64,000 nt of DNA, taken from positions 400,641 through 464,640 of the forward strand of contig NZ_PDOG01000004.1 of NCBI RefSeq assembly GCF_003202205.1, given 5' to 3'. Under the pieces are notes generated by a model. That model did not search any database, had not been told where the DNA came from, and saw nothing but the letters and a program-made list of their open reading frames with translations. Shown here piece after piece: positions 34,683 through 45,785 of the stretch. Source of the stretch: Halomonas sp. LBP4 (GTDB taxonomy: Bacteria; Pseudomonadota; Gammaproteobacteria; Pseudomonadales; Halomonadaceae). The position numbers were made by a program, and so were the translations under genes. Within the stretch, counting starts at the first letter, position 1. Every line of letters starts with the position of its first letter.

Positions 34683-36574
34683 CCGCTGGCCACCCGGCTG
34701 TCGTCGAGCAGGCGTCGTTTCTTGAGATGGATCAGCAGGATCGACACCGCCGCCGGGGTCACGCCGGAGATCCGCGAGGCCTGGGCCAGGGTGGCCGGGC
34801 GCGCCGCGGCGAGCTTCTGGCGGATCTCGTGGGACAGGCCTTCGACCCGCTCATAGTCGAGGTCGGCGGGCAGCGGCGTGGCCTCGTGGCGCTTGAGCCG
34901 GTCGATCTCGTCCTGCTGGCGGTCGATGTAGCCCTGGTACTTGGCCTGGATCTGCACCTGCTCGGCGACCGAGTCCTCCCCCACCGGCTCGCCGGAGAGC
35001 CCGGCCACGTCGGCATACTCGAGCTCGGGGCGCTTGAGCAGGTCCATCAGGCTGTACTCGCGGGCGAGCGCCTTGCCGGTCTTGGCTTCGACCGCCTCGG
35101 CGGCCGCGCTCCCGGGCTGTACCCAGGTGGCCCGGAGCCGGGCACTCTCGGCCTCGATGGCCTCGCGACGGGCGGTGAAGGCCGCCCAGCGGGCGTCGTC
35201 CACCAGCCCCAGCGCACGGCCACGCTCGGTGAGGCGCAGGTCGGCGTTGTCCTCCCGCAGCAGCAGCCGGTACTCGGCCCGCGAGGTGAACATGCGGTAG
35301 GGCTCCTTCGTTCCCAGGGTGATCAGGTCGTCCACCAGCACGCCCAGGTAGGCCTCGTCACGGCGCGGCCACCAGGCCTCGACTCCCCTGGCACGGCGGG
35401 CGGCATTGAGCCCGGCCAGCAGCCCCTGGGCCCCGGCCTCCTCGTAGCCGGTGGTGCCGTTGATCTGCCCGGCGAAGAACAGGTTGTGGATAAACTTGGT
35501 CTCCAGCGAGTGCTTCAGGTCCCGCGGGTCGAAGAAATCGTACTCGATGGCGTAACCGGGCCGGGTGATGTGCGCGTTCTCCAGGCCCTCGATCGAGCGC
35601 ACCACCTGCAGCTGCACGTCGAAGGGCAGCGAGGTGGAGATGCCGTTGGGGTAGAGCTCGTGGGTATCGAGCCCTTCCGGCTCGATGAACACCTGGTGGC
35701 TCGCCTTGTCGGCGAAGCGATGCACCTTGTCCTCGATGGAGGGGCAGTAGCGCGGCCCCACTCCTTCGATCACCCCGGAGTACATCGGCGAGCGATCGAG
35801 ATTGGCCAGGATGATCTCGTGGGTGCGCTCGTTGGTGTGGGCGATGTGACAGCTCACCTGGCGCGGATGCATGTTGCGCCGACCCATGAACGACATCACC
35901 GGCGTCGGCGTGTCGCCGGGCTGTTGCTCCAGCACCGAGAAATCGAGGCTCCTGGCGTCGATGCGCGGCGGGGTGCCGGTCTTGAGGCGGTCGACCCGGA
36001 ACGGCAATGCCCGCAGCCGCTCGGCCAGGGCATTGGAGGGCGGATCGCCGGCGCGACCGCCACGGCTGGTGTCGAGGCCGATATGGATCACCCCGCCGAG
36101 GAAGGTCCCGGTGGCGAGCACCACGCTCTCGGCGAGGAAGCGGATGCCGGTCTCGGTGACCACGCCGCGCACGGTATCGCCCTCGACGATCAGGTCGCCG
36201 GCCGCCTGCTGGAAGAGCGTCAGGTTGGCCTGGGTTTCCAGCATGGTGCGAATCGCCGCCTTGTAGCGAACCCGATCGGCCTGGGCCCGGGTGGCACGTA
36301 CCGCCGGTCCCTTGCGGGCATTGAGCACGCGGAACTGGATGCCGCCCAGGTCGGTGGCCAGGCCCATGGCACCGCCCAGGGCGTCGATCTCCTTGACCAG
36401 ATGACTCTTGCCGATACCGCCGATGGCGGGATTGCAGGACATCTGGCCCAGGGTCTCGATGTTGTGGGTCAGCAGCAGGGTCTGACAGCCCAGGCGAGCG
36501 GAGGCCAGAGCGGCTTCGGTTCCCGCATGGCCACCGCCGATGACGATGACGTCAAAGCGGTCGGGATACTCCAA
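34679..36574 (-). CDS. mnmG: tRNA U34 carboxymethylaminomethyl-modification enzyme MnmG (GidA)
   Basis: A 631-residue FAD enzyme (E. coli 629). The N-terminus [22 protein letters not shown] is the dinucleotide fold, followed by [32 protein letters not shown] and the C-terminal helical domain that contacts MnmE. I start at TTG (36574) because GAGGTG precedes it at normal spacing and the length then fits the family; ATGs at 36622 and 36688 have no ribosome site and add residues outside the family. With MnmE it makes cmnm5U34 in tRNA. Upstream lies the oriC candidate. Confidence 0.95.
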   Translation of the reverse strand: MEYPDRFDVIVIGGGHAGTEAALASARLGCQTLLLTHNIETLGQMSCNPAIGGIGKSHLVKEIDALGGAMGLATDLGGIQFRVLNARKGPAVRATRAQADRVRYKAAIRTMLETQANLTLFQQAAGDLIVEGDTVRGVVTETGIRFLAESVVLATGTFLGGVIHIGLDTSRGGRAGDPPSNALAERLRALPFRVDRLKTGTPPRIDARSLDFSVLEQQPGDTPTPVMSFMGRRNMHPRQVSCHIAHTNERTHEIILANLDRSPMYSGVIEGVGPRYCPSIEDKVHRFADKASHQVFIEPEGLDTHELYPNGISTSLPFDVQLQVVRSIEGLENAHITRPGYAIEYDFFDPRDLKHSLETKFIHNLFFAGQINGTTGYEEAGAQGLLAGLNAARRARGVEAWWPRRDEAYLGVLVDDLITLGTKEPYRMFTSRAEYRLLLREDNADLRLTERGRALGLVDDARWAAFTARREAIEAESARLRATWVQPGSAAAEAVEAKTGKALAREYSLMDLLKRPELEYADVAGLSGEPVGEDSVAEQVQIQAKYQGYIDRQQDEIDRLKRHEATPLPADLDYERVEGLSHEIRQKLAAARPATLAQASRISGVTPAAVSILLIHLKKRRLLDDSRVASG

Positions 36575-36659
36575 GTTGCACCTCGTTGGCGCCGCGGCGC
36601 CGATGTCGTTGATACCGGTCATCGGAAAGTCGGTCCGAATCAGCCCGGCAGTATAAACC

Positions 36660-37065
36660 CCCTGTGGGTAATCGTCAGGGTTTTCCACACCCGGATCCGT
36701 CGAACACGCCGTGCTTCCCTTCCCGGTTATCAGTTAATACAGAATAAAAGAGAGAAGTTCTGTTGTGGTAGTAACTACTGGTGTGGACAAAATCCGGGGA
36801 TAAGCCGATTTATCTCTTTACTATCAACAATATATTTTGTTGACCAAAGGCTGGACAAAGGGCTGGGCGGCTGCGGACAGGCGGTCGGGAGCCTGTGGAC
36901 GGAATGGCGGCTTGTCCACAGCGGCGACGGCGCACCGCTTGTCCACCGTCGGCTACCGGGCTTGTGCCCGCGACTGTGAACAACCCCGCGCGGTAGCAGC
37001 GAAGCCGCCGGTGACGGGGGATACAGCGCGTTGGAGAGACCCTGTGCAGGAATTCTGTCCACAGG
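36660..37065. other. Candidate replication origin (oriC) beside mnmG
   Basis: The 551-bp gap between mnmG and the next operon has many matches to the DnaA box (TTATCCACA or TGTGGATAA). Eight-of-nine matches are at 36663 (TGTGGGTAA), 36681 (TTTTCCACA), 36782 (TGTGGACAA) and 36912 (TTGTCCACA). Seven-of-nine matches are at 36795, 36939, 36975 and 37055. An AT-rich stretch at about 36805-36850 contains GATTTATCTCTTT (36807-36819), which matches an E. coli oriC 13-mer at 10 of 13 positions. Placement next to mnmG is the same as in E. coli. No gene was found in this interval. Confidence 0.7.
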
Positions 37066-37072
37066 CAGAAAA

Positions 37073-37100
37073 AGGGCCCTGTCGATAACGACAGGGCCCT
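37073..37100 (-). terminator. Terminator of the amino-acid ABC operon
   Basis: On the minus strand AGGGCCCTGTCG, a 4-nt TTAT loop and CGACAGGGCCCT form a 12-bp perfect stem followed by TTTTT. It lies 26 nt after the ATP-binding gene's stop and marks the edge of the oriC candidate. Confidence 0.9.
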
Positions 37101-37125
37101 GCTGAACCGCGCAACGTGGCCGAAT

Positions 37126-37893
<768 letters not shown>

Positions 37894-37910
37894 GTGCTGG
37901 CTCTCCCCTT

Positions 37911-38582
37911 TCATTGGCCGACCAGGCCGCGGCGTTCAAGCTGGCGCAACGCGATGGAGAGGCTCCAGGTGATGGCCAGATACATCAGGGCCACCATCAG
38001 GTAGACCTCGAGGGCGGTGAAGGTGGTGGCGATGTAGATCTGCCCCTGGCGAACCAGCTCGCCGACGCCGATTACCGAGAACAGCGAGGTGTCCTTGATG
38101 CTGATGATGGCCTGGTTGCCGAGTGGCGGGATCATGCGCCGGAAGGCCTGGGGCCAGATCACGTAGCGGAAGGCCTGGGTGCGGGACAGGCCCAGCGAGA
38201 GCGAGGCCTCTCGCTGGCCGCGCTCGATGGACTGCACGCCGCCGCGCACCACTTCGGAGATGTAGGCGCCGGAGTTGACCGCGATGGCGGCGATGCCGGC
38301 GGTGAGGGCGTTGATGGGGCCGCCGAGGAGCTGGGGCAGGCCGTAGAAGATGAACAGCACCTGGACCAGGATGGGGGTACCGCGAAACACCTCGATATAG
38401 AGGATCGCGGGGAAGCGTAGCCAGCGCAGCGGGCTGATGCGCAGCAGGCCGAAGAAGATGCCGATGAAAAAGCCGATGGCCAGGCCGCCGAAGGAGATCA
38501 GCAGGGTCCAGGGAATGCCCGGCAACAGGTGCGGAATCGAGCGGAAGGCCGCCGCCCAGTCGAATTGAAAGGTCACTTCCAC
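37911..38582 (-). CDS. Polar amino-acid ABC transporter permease
   Basis: A 223-residue His/Glu/Gln/Arg-family permease with about five membrane helices, the N-terminal [20 protein letters not shown] and the ATPase-contact loop [34 protein letters not shown] choose the GTG at 38582 because GGAG lies 8 nt upstream; a GTG at 38621 would lengthen it without a good site. A single permease gene suggests a homodimer. It lies between the binding-protein and ATPase genes. Confidence 0.9.
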   Translation of the reverse strand: MEVTFQFDWAAAFRSIPHLLPGIPWTLLISFGGLAIGFFIGIFFGLLRISPLRWLRFPAILYIEVFRGTPILVQVLFIFYGLPQLLGGPINALTAGIAAIAVNSGAYISEVVRGGVQSIERGQREASLSLGLSRTQAFRYVIWPQAFRRMIPPLGNQAIISIKDTSLFSVIGVGELVRQGQIYIATTFTALEVYLMVALMYLAITWSLSIALRQLERRGLVGQ

Positions 38583-38695
38583 GAGGGGGTCTCCGGAATG
38601 TCGGGGGGCCAGAAACGACACGGAGCCGGGAGGTCCTGCCGCCCGGCCCCGCTCATGCCTCGCACGCTGGCGGGGCGATCAGGCCGACTGGTCGA

Positions 38696-39484
38696 TCAGT
38701 CGTCGCTCGGCGACTCGCCGAACCACTTCGCGTAGATCTCGTCGTAGGTGCCGTCCTCGCGCATCGCGGCCAGCGCCTCGTTCACCGGCTCGACCCACTC
38801 GCTGCCCTTGTGGAAGACGATGCCGTACTGCTGGCCCTCGTAGAGCGGTCCCACCACCTTGGTGCGACCCTCCCCACGGGTCTGGGAGAAGTAGGCGACG
38901 TTGGGAGCGTCGTAGAAGGCGGCATCGACATTGCGGCCGAGCAGGGCCATGTACATGTCCGAGGTGCCCGGATAGGGGGTGATGTCGGCATTGTCGCCCA
39001 GGGTTTCCTGCAGGTAGTCGTAGCTGGTGGAGCCGATCTTGGTGGCGATGGACATGCCCTCGAGATCCTCGATGGTCTCGACGCTGTCGTTGTCGGCGCG
39101 AACGATGATCCGCAGGCCGGAATCGTAGTAGGGATCCGAGTAGTCGACGATCTCGGCACGTTCCTCGGTGATGGTCACCCCGGCGATGGCGATCTCCTGG
39201 CTGCCGGTTTGCACGGCCGGGATGATGCCGGCGAACTCCATGGTGGTGAGGTCCACCTCGAAGCCGGCGCGCTCGGCCACTTCGTTGATGATGTCCATGT
39301 CGAACCCGATCATCTCGCCGGTGTCCGCATCCATCATCTCGAAGGGCACGAAGCTGGGGTCGGTGACGACCTTGACGGTGGGCGTCTGGGCCATGGCGTG
39401 GCCGGCGAGGCCGAGGCCCAGCGACAGGGTGGCGGCCAGTGTGACTTGCTTCACCAGCGGTGAAGCGATGGAGGATCTGTTCAT
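38696..39484 (-). CDS. Polar amino-acid ABC transporter substrate-binding protein
   Basis: A 262-residue exported protein with a signal peptide cleaved after AGHAMA. The bilobed PBP motif [29 protein letters not shown], followed by [30 protein letters not shown], is the GlnH/HisJ family pattern, including the Arg that binds the amino-acid carboxylate region. First gene of the three-gene transporter operon; GGGGAG precedes the ATG. Which amino acid or ectoine-like solute is bound cannot be told. Confidence 0.92.
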   Translation of the reverse strand: MNRSSIASPLVKQVTLAATLSLGLGLAGHAMAQTPTVKVVTDPSFVPFEMMDADTGEMIGFDMDIINEVAERAGFEVDLTTMEFAGIIPAVQTGSQEIAIAGVTITEERAEIVDYSDPYYDSGLRIIVRADNDSVETIEDLEGMSIATKIGSTSYDYLQETLGDNADITPYPGTSDMYMALLGRNVDAAFYDAPNVAYFSQTRGEGRTKVVGPLYEGQQYGIVFHKGSEWVEPVNEALAAMREDGTYDEIYAKWFGESPSDD

Positions 39485-39589
39485 GAGGCTCCCCGTGTAT
39501 TGGACTTTTCCGGTGGGATTCACCCTTTCAACTTGGCGAGGTTCCCGGAAAGCGTCAAGTCGCGGGGAGCACGAGGGGTCAACGGGGGG

Positions 39590-39943
39590 TCAGACCATGA
39601 AGGAGGCGCCACAGCCGCAGGTGGTGGTGGCGTTGGGGTTCTGGACCAGGAAGCGGGCGCCGGCCAGGCCCTCCTCGAAGTCCACGGTGGAGCCGACCAG
39701 GTACTGGTAGGAGAGCGGGTCGACCACCAGGGCGACATCGCCGAAGGGGATCAGGGTGTCGTCCTCGGCGACCTCGTCGGCGAAGTCGAAGCCGTACTGG
39801 AAACCCGAACAGCCGCCGCCGGTCACGTAGACCCGCAGTTTCAGTTCGGCATTGCCCTCCTCCTCGATCAATGCCCGCAGACGCGCTTGCGCGCTGTCCG
39901 ACAGCATCAAGGGGGTGGGGACGAAGGATTCGGCACCGCTCAT
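39590..39943 (-). CDS. erpA: Iron-sulfur cluster insertion protein ErpA
   Basis: A 117-residue A-type carrier with three conserved cysteines: one in [15 protein letters not shown] and two in TTCGCGASF near the C-terminus. The FxPTPLxLSDSA start and length favour ErpA over IscA. It delivers [4Fe-4S] clusters to apoproteins such as IspG/IspH. AGGGAG lies 7 nt before the ATG. It is followed by argC on the same strand upstream, an arrangement seen near erpA-hemL in related bacteria. Confidence 0.93.
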   Translation of the reverse strand: MSGAESFVPTPLMLSDSAQARLRALIEEEGNAELKLRVYVTGGGCSGFQYGFDFADEVAEDDTLIPFGDVALVVDPLSYQYLVGSTVDFEEGLAGARFLVQNPNATTTCGCGASFMV

Positions 39944-40065
39944 GGAAGAGCTCCCTGAAGGGAAATGGAGAATTCGACCGACCATTATCCCCAATCCCCA
40001 GCAAATTGGTCAACTTTTGTGGGAGGGACCTTCCCTCGGTGCCCTCAATGTCCAGGGGAGTGAGA

Positions 40066-41100
40066 TCAGGGCATCAGCGCGGGGGCCGACAGGCCGGCGC
40101 GTTCGTCGAAGCCGAACATCAGGTTGAGGTTCTGGACCGCCTGGCCGGAGGCGCCCTTGACCAGGTTGTCGATCACCGACAGCACCACCACGGTGTCGCC
40201 GTCGCCGGGGCGGTGCACGGCGAGTCGGCAGAGGTTGGCGCCCTTGACGCTGCGCGTCTCGGGGTGGCTGCCGGCGGGCATGACGTCGACGAAGGGTTCG
40301 TCCGCGAAGCGCCGCTCGAACAACGCCTGCAGGTCCCCTGGCTCGGCGGTGAGCCGACCGTAGAGGGTGGCATGGATGCCGCGGATCATCGGCGTGAGGT
40401 GGGGTACGAAGGTCAGGCCCACCGGGCCGCCGGCGGCGTCGCCGAGCCCCTGGCGGATCTCCGGCAGATGGCGGTGGCCGCCGGCGCCGTAGGCCTTCAT
40501 CGATTCGCTGGCCTCGGCCAGCAGCGAGGGCACCTTGGCGCCGCGGCCGGCGCCGGTGACGCCGGACTTGCAGTCGGCGATCACCCGGTCGGCATCGATC
40601 AGGCCGGCCTCGAGCAGCGGCAGCAGGCCGAGCTGCACGGCGGTGGGGTAGCAGCCGGGCACCGCGATCAGGCGGGCCCCGCGGATCGCCTCGCGATGCA
40701 TCTCGGGCAGGCCGTAGACGGCCTCGCCGAGCAGCTCCGGGGCGCCGTGGGGCTGGCCGTACCAGTGGGCCCACTCCTCGGCGTCGCGCAGGCGGAAGTC
40801 CGCCGAGAGATCGATCACCCGGGTGCCCTTGTCGAGCAGCTCGCCGGCCAGGGCATGGGCGACGCCGTGGGGCGTGGCGAAGAAGACCGCATCGCAGGCG
40901 CCGAGGCGTTCGGCGTCGGGGGCGCCGAACGCCAGGTCGTCGTAGTGGCCGCGCAGGTTGGGGTACATGTCACCGACGCGCATGCCCGCCTCGGATCGAG
41001 ACGTGATCGCCTCCACCTCGACCTCGGGGTGCTGGGCCAGCAGCCTGAGCAGTTCGACCCCGGTGTACCCGGTGCCGCCGACGATTCCGACCTTGATCAC
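40066..41100 (-). CDS. argC: N-acetyl-gamma-glutamyl-phosphate reductase ArgC
   Basis: A 344-residue NADPH-dependent reductase. The nucleotide-binding start [20 protein letters not shown], the catalytic Cys in [17 protein letters not shown] and the later [17 protein letters not shown] are characteristic. It performs the third step of arginine synthesis. Translation starts at GTG, backed by AAGGAGG 5 nt upstream; the open frame extends further but without similarity. It is divergent from the ClC gene and upstream of erpA. Confidence 0.97.
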   Translation of the reverse strand: MIKVGIVGGTGYTGVELLRLLAQHPEVEVEAITSRSEAGMRVGDMYPNLRGHYDDLAFGAPDAERLGACDAVFFATPHGVAHALAGELLDKGTRVIDLSADFRLRDAEEWAHWYGQPHGAPELLGEAVYGLPEMHREAIRGARLIAVPGCYPTAVQLGLLPLLEAGLIDADRVIADCKSGVTGAGRGAKVPSLLAEASESMKAYGAGGHRHLPEIRQGLGDAAGGPVGLTFVPHLTPMIRGIHATLYGRLTAEPGDLQALFERRFADEPFVDVMPAGSHPETRSVKGANLCRLAVHRPGDGDTVVVLSVIDNLVKGASGQAVQNLNLMFGFDERAGLSAPALMP

Positions 41101-41242
41101 GATGCCCTCCTTCCTGATGGCCTGACGAGCCTGTTGACCCGGCGTGGACGGTGCGTCGAACGCGTGCAGCAGCCGGGACCTCTGATGACGCTTATGATAC
41201 ACAAGAGAGAGGGGGCCTACCCAGGCCGCTCTTCGGAACCGG

Positions 41243-43036
41243 ATGAACAGGATCGTCGCTGTGTCGCGCTTCTCGCTCCCTGATCTCAGCCTGGAAGGCT
41301 TTCGCCGCCAGCTGGCCAATGTCGATGCCCTGCCCCAGCTGTGCGTGCTGGGGGTGCTCTCGGGGCTGATCACCGGGGGGCTGATGGTGGGCTTCCGCCT
41401 GCTGCTCGACCTGGGGGCCCTGGCCTTCATGCCGGGGGGCGATTCCGAGGCCTTCGAGGGCCTGCCGCCCCTGCTGCGGTCGGCGATGCCGCTGGTCGCG
41501 GTGGCGCTGATCGGTGTGCTGCTGTGGCGCCAGCCGGCGGTGGCGCGCAAGCTGGGTGTCGGTCACGTGATCGAGCGGCTGACCTACCATCAGGGACGCT
41601 TCCCGCTGCGCAACTGGCTCAACCAGTGGTGGGTGGGGGTGGTCTCGGTGCTCGGCGGGCTCTCCGCCGGTCGCGAGGGGCCGGCGATCCACCTGGGCGC
41701 GGCGGCCTCCAGCGGCCTGGGCCAACGGCTGCGGTTGCCCCACAACAGCCTGCGAGTGCTGGTGGCCTGCGGTACGGCCGCGGGTATCTCCGCCTCCTTC
41801 AACACCCCCATCGCCGGGGTCATCTTCGCCATGGAAGTGGTGATGATGGAGTACACCATCGCCGGCTTCATGCCGGTGATCCTCGCCTCGTCCATGGGCG
41901 CCGTGGTGGCCCAGCTGGTCTATGGCGCCGAGCCGGCCTTCCAGGTCCCCACGGTGAGCCTGGGGTCGATGTTCAACCTGCCCTGGATCGTGATCACCGC
42001 CTTGCTGATCGGGCTGCTGGCCGGCGTCTTCATCCATGTGGCGAAGAGCTCGCGGATCACCGGCCTGCGGGTCTGGCTGCGCCTGTCGCTGGTGGCGGTG
42101 GCCACGGCGGGCGTGGCCTGGTGGTACCCGGAGGTACAGGGCATCGGCTATGACAGCCTGGCGGCGTCCCTCTCCGGCGACCTCGCTGTCGATGTGCTGC
42201 TGGCGCTGGTGGTGGCGAAACTGCTGCTCACGGCCCTCACCGTGGCCAGTGGCGTGCCCATCGGCATCATCGGCCCGGTGCTGGTGATCGGCGCCGCCGC
42301 CGGGGCGCTGATGGGCCTGGCGGGGGACTGGCTGTGGCCGGGCGCCGCCGCCGACCCGGGGCTCTACGCCATGCTCGGCATGGCGGCGATGATGGGCGCG
42401 GTGCTGCAGGCGCCGCTGGCGGCGTTGATGGCGCTGCTCGAACTGACCCACAACCCCAACATCATCCTGCCCGGGATGCTGGCGGTGGTGGTGTCCGGCC
42501 TGACCACACGACAGCTGTGCCACTGCGATGGCTTCTTCATCAGCATGACCCGCCACGGCCTGCATCCCCTCCAGCAGCCGCTGATGCAGGCGCTCTCCCG
42601 GGTTTCGGTGCCGGCGGTGATGGAGCGTAGCCTGGTGCGGACGCCACGGATGGTGACCCGCGACCAGGCCCGGGCCCTGCTCGAGGCCAATCCGGTCTGG
42701 GTGTTGATCGAACGCTCCACCGATGACCAGCCGACCCTGGCCCTCAAGGCCGCCGACCTGGCGCGCTGGCTGATGGGGCAGGACGAGACGGGGGGCGAGG
42801 CACAGGACGACGGCGAACTGCTCGACCTGCTGGAGATTCCCGGCCTGCGCCTGGAGATGGCACCGATCCACCTGCAGGCGACCCTGTCCGAGGCCTTTGC
42901 CCGACTCAACGACCAGGCGGTGGACGCCCTCTACGTGGAGCATGGTCACCGGCCGAAGCAGAAGCGGATTTCCGGTATCATCACCCGCGGCGCCATCGAG
43001 CGCTATTACCGTTTCGACCCGTCATCGCCGTCCTGA
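41243..43036 (+). CDS. ClC-family chloride channel/transporter with C-terminal CBS-like region
   Basis: A 597-residue protein. The membrane part (about 1-440) has the ClC motifs [15 protein letters not shown] with the gating Glu145 and [18 protein letters not shown]. The motif corresponding to E. coli NTPxAGxxFxxEE reads [14 protein letters not shown], so the internal proton glutamate (E203 in E. coli ClC-ec1) is Val199. Residues after about 450 form a degenerate CBS pair ([25 protein letters not shown] to [14 protein letters not shown]). It moves chloride across the inner membrane; channel-like behaviour is possible. Divergent from argC. Confidence 0.92.
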   Translation: MNRIVAVSRFSLPDLSLEGFRRQLANVDALPQLCVLGVLSGLITGGLMVGFRLLLDLGALAFMPGGDSEAFEGLPPLLRSAMPLVAVALIGVLLWRQPAVARKLGVGHVIERLTYHQGRFPLRNWLNQWWVGVVSVLGGLSAGREGPAIHLGAAASSGLGQRLRLPHNSLRVLVACGTAAGISASFNTPIAGVIFAMEVVMMEYTIAGFMPVILASSMGAVVAQLVYGAEPAFQVPTVSLGSMFNLPWIVITALLIGLLAGVFIHVAKSSRITGLRVWLRLSLVAVATAGVAWWYPEVQGIGYDSLAASLSGDLAVDVLLALVVAKLLLTALTVASGVPIGIIGPVLVIGAAAGALMGLAGDWLWPGAAADPGLYAMLGMAAMMGAVLQAPLAALMALLELTHNPNIILPGMLAVVVSGLTTRQLCHCDGFFISMTRHGLHPLQQPLMQALSRVSVPAVMERSLVRTPRMVTRDQARALLEANPVWVLIERSTDDQPTLALKAADLARWLMGQDETGGEAQDDGELLDLLEIPGLRLEMAPIHLQATLSEAFARLNDQAVDALYVEHGHRPKQKRISGIITRGAIERYYRFDPSSPS

Positions 43037-43045
43037 GGAGCCCGA

Positions 43046-43477
43046 ATGTACCTGTGGATCAAGGCCCTGCACCTGATTGCCATGGTGACCTGGTTCGCCG
43101 CGCTGTTCTATCTGCCGCGGCTGTACGTCTATCACGCCATGGCCCGCGACCGCGGCGAGCAGCAGGCCATCGATCACTTCCTGGTCATGGAGCGCAAGCT
43201 CTACCGCGGCATCATGACGCCGTCGATGATCGTCGTGCTGCTGTTCGGCGGTGGGATGCTCTTGCTGACGCCCGCCTGGCTCGGCCAGGGCTGGATGCAC
43301 GTCAAGCTGCTGCTGGTGGCGCTGCTGGTGGCCTACCACCATGTCTGCCTGATCTATCTGAAGCAGTTCGCCCAGGGCCGCTGCACGAAGAGTCACGTCT
43401 TCTTCCGCTGGTTCAACGAGCTGCCGGTGATCGCCCTGCTGGTCATCGTCTTCCTCGCAGTGCTCAAGCCCTTCTGA
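43046..43477 (+). CDS. hemJ: Protoporphyrinogen IX oxidase HemJ
   Basis: A 143-residue membrane protein with four helices. The N-terminus MYLWIKALHLIAMVTWFAALFYLPRLYVYH carries the conserved His, and MERKLYRGIMTPSM is the second signature of the HemJ/UPF0093 family. HemJ oxidises protoporphyrinogen to protoporphyrin IX in haem synthesis. AGGAG lies before the ATG. Its TGA overlaps the thiD ATG, indicating coupling. Confidence 0.94.
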   Translation: MYLWIKALHLIAMVTWFAALFYLPRLYVYHAMARDRGEQQAIDHFLVMERKLYRGIMTPSMIVVLLFGGGMLLLTPAWLGQGWMHVKLLLVALLVAYHHVCLIYLKQFAQGRCTKSHVFFRWFNELPVIALLVIVFLAVLKPF

Positions 43478-44328
43478 TGGTGGCCGCTTCCGATGTCTCA
43501 CCCCATCTGCCGGTGGTCCTGGTGCTGGCGGGTCACGACCCCACCGGGGGCGCCGGGCTGGTGGCCGACGCCGAGGCGATCGCCGCCTGTGGCGGCTGGG
43601 CGCTGACCATCCCCACGGCGCTGACCGTGCAGAACTGCCGGGACGTGGCCGAGGTGCTGCCGGTGGACCCTGGCGCCATGCGGCGCATGATGGCGGCGCT
43701 CGACGGGTTCGAGATCGCCGCCATCAAGGTCGGGCTGGTGGCCCACTCGGCGACCCTCGACGCCGTGACCGATATCGTTCGCCGCCTTCCGGGGGTGCCG
43801 CTGGTGGTGGACCCGGTGCTGCGTGCGGGTGGCGGCAGTGAGTTGTCCACAGTCGAACTGGTGGATGCCTTCCGCGAGCGCCTGCTGCCCCTTGTGGATA
43901 TCCTCACCCCCAATCGGCAGGAGCTGGCGCGGTTGACAGCCGGTGTCGACGGAGATGATACCGAACGGGCGGTGGAGTTGATGACGCTGGGCTGCCAGGC
44001 GGTCCTGGTGACCGGCACCGATGACCCGAGTGGACGCGTGCCGGCCGGCCGGGTGGAGCACACCCTGCATGCGCCGGATGTCAGCCGCCAGTGGTCCTGG
44101 CCGCGGCTCGACGGCGACTTCCACGGTTCCGGCTGCACGCTCGCCGCGGCATTGGCGACGCGCCTGGCGGCCGGCGAGTCGGTGGTGACGGCGTGTGAGC
44201 AGGCCCAGGCGTTCACCTGGCAGGCGCTGGCCCATGGCTGGCGACCGGGCCATGACCAGGCGCTGCCACGGCGGCTCTGGCAGCTGCCGGCGCCGATGAG
44301 CTTGCCCGGGGACACACCGCGTGGATGA
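43477..44328 (+). CDS. thiD: Hydroxymethylpyrimidine (phosphate) kinase ThiD
   Basis: A 283-residue ribokinase-fold enzyme. The N-terminal [46 protein letters not shown] and the anion-hole [14 protein letters not shown] match ThiD. It phosphorylates HMP and HMP-P for thiamine synthesis. The ATG overlaps the hemJ stop. In Pseudomonas thiE commonly follows thiD before hemL; no thiE is seen here. Slightly longer C-terminus than E. coli ThiD (266). Confidence 0.93.
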   Translation: MVAASDVSPHLPVVLVLAGHDPTGGAGLVADAEAIAACGGWALTIPTALTVQNCRDVAEVLPVDPGAMRRMMAALDGFEIAAIKVGLVAHSATLDAVTDIVRRLPGVPLVVDPVLRAGGGSELSTVELVDAFRERLLPLVDILTPNRQELARLTAGVDGDDTERAVELMTLGCQAVLVTGTDDPSGRVPAGRVEHTLHAPDVSRQWSWPRLDGDFHGSGCTLAAALATRLAAGESVVTACEQAQAFTWQALAHGWRPGHDQALPRRLWQLPAPMSLPGDTPRG

Positions 44329-44450
44329 GGGCGGGCTGGCCATCGCCGGCGCGAGCACCGAGAATGGACATAGAGGCCGGCAGCTTGTCCAGTGACTTGT
44401 CCACAGCCCGATGCCGCGGGCTGACCCCCTTTCCTTTGCACGAGGTAGAC

Positions 44451-45740
44451 ATGACGACATCCGCTCAGCTCTTCGAACAGGCCTGCCATCACATCCCCGG
44501 GGGCGTCAATTCGCCGGTGCGTGCCTTCAAGGGGCTGGAGCGCCCGCCGGTGTTCATGGAGCGTGCCCAGGGTGCCTACCTGTTCGATGTGGAGGGCAAG
44601 CGCTACGTCGATTACGTGGGCTCCTGGGGGCCGATGATCACCGGCCATGCCGACCCCGATGTCCTTGCCGCGGTGCGCGAGCGGCTCGACAATGGCCTCT
44701 CCTTCGGGACGCCCACGGCCATCGAGACCACCATGGCCGATCTGATCTGCGAGATGATCCCCTCCATCGAGATGGTGCGCATGGTCAACTCCGGCACCGA
44801 GGCCACCATGTCGGCGATTCGCCTGGCGCGGGGCGTCACCGGACGCGACAAGATCGTCAAGTTCGAGGGCAACTACCACGGCCACTCCGACTCGCTGCTG
44901 GTCAAGGCCGGCTCCGGCGCCCTGACCCACGGCGAGCCGAGTTCCCCGGGCGTGCCGGCGTCCCTGGCCGAGCACACCATCACCCTGCCCTACAACGACC
45001 TGGATGCCGTCGAGCAGTGCTTCGAGGAGATCGGCGACCAGGTGGCCTGCATCATCGTCGAGCCGGTGGCCGGCAACATGAACTGCATCCCGCCGCAGCC
45101 GGGCTTCCTGCAGACCCTGCGTCGGGTCTGCAATGCCCATGACAGCGTGCTGATCTTCGACGAGGTGATGACCGGCTTCCGGGTCGCCCTGGGAGGGGCC
45201 CAGGCCCACTATGACGTCAAGCCGGACCTTACCTGCCTGGGCAAGATCGTCGGCGGTGGCATGCCGGTGGGGGCCTTCGGCGGCAGCGAGACGCTCATGT
45301 CGAACATCTCGCCGCTGGGCCCGATCTACCAGGCCGGCACCCTGTCGGGCAATCCGCTGGCCATGGCCGCCGGCATCGCCCTGCTCTCCAAGCTGCGGGT
45401 TCCGGGCTTCCACGATGCCCTGGCCCAGCGGGTCGCTACCCTCTGTCATGGCCTGCAGGAGCGCGCCGACGCGGCCGGCGTCGACATGATCACCCAACGG
45501 GTCGGCGGCATGTTCGGGGTCTTCTTCACCCGCCAGAGCCGGGTCGACAATTTCGCCCAGGCCACGGCCTGCGATGCCGGCGCCTTCCGCCGCTTCTTCT
45601 CGGCGATGCTCGACCGGGGAGTCTATCTGGCGCCCTCGGCCTATGAGGCGGGGTTCATGTCCAGTGCCCACACGCCGGAGGACATCCAGGTGACACTGGA
45701 TGCGGCGGAGCAGGCCCTGGCCGCCATGCAGGAGGCATGA
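44451..45740 (+). CDS. hemL: Glutamate-1-semialdehyde 2,1-aminomutase HemL
   Basis: A 429-residue PLP enzyme. It starts [22 protein letters not shown], carries [18 protein letters not shown] and [12 protein letters not shown], and the PLP Lys lies in [19 protein letters not shown]. It makes 5-aminolevulinate, the haem precursor. GAGGT precedes the ATG. The 122-bp gap to thiD suggests its own promoter. With hemJ and hemW it forms a loose haem cluster. Confidence 0.97.
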   Translation: MTTSAQLFEQACHHIPGGVNSPVRAFKGLERPPVFMERAQGAYLFDVEGKRYVDYVGSWGPMITGHADPDVLAAVRERLDNGLSFGTPTAIETTMADLICEMIPSIEMVRMVNSGTEATMSAIRLARGVTGRDKIVKFEGNYHGHSDSLLVKAGSGALTHGEPSSPGVPASLAEHTITLPYNDLDAVEQCFEEIGDQVACIIVEPVAGNMNCIPPQPGFLQTLRRVCNAHDSVLIFDEVMTGFRVALGGAQAHYDVKPDLTCLGKIVGGGMPVGAFGGSETLMSNISPLGPIYQAGTLSGNPLAMAAGIALLSKLRVPGFHDALAQRVATLCHGLQERADAAGVDMITQRVGGMFGVFFTRQSRVDNFAQATACDAGAFRRFFSAMLDRGVYLAPSAYEAGFMSSAHTPEDIQVTLDAAEQALAAMQEA

Positions 45741-45785
45741 GACGCTGCCCGCCGGCGGCTTCCCGATACCGGATGGAGATGCAAT

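Noticed and set aside
44397..44405. TTGTCCACA between thiD and hemL
   Set aside because: A single near-match in a short gap; not a DnaA-box cluster, so not called an origin.
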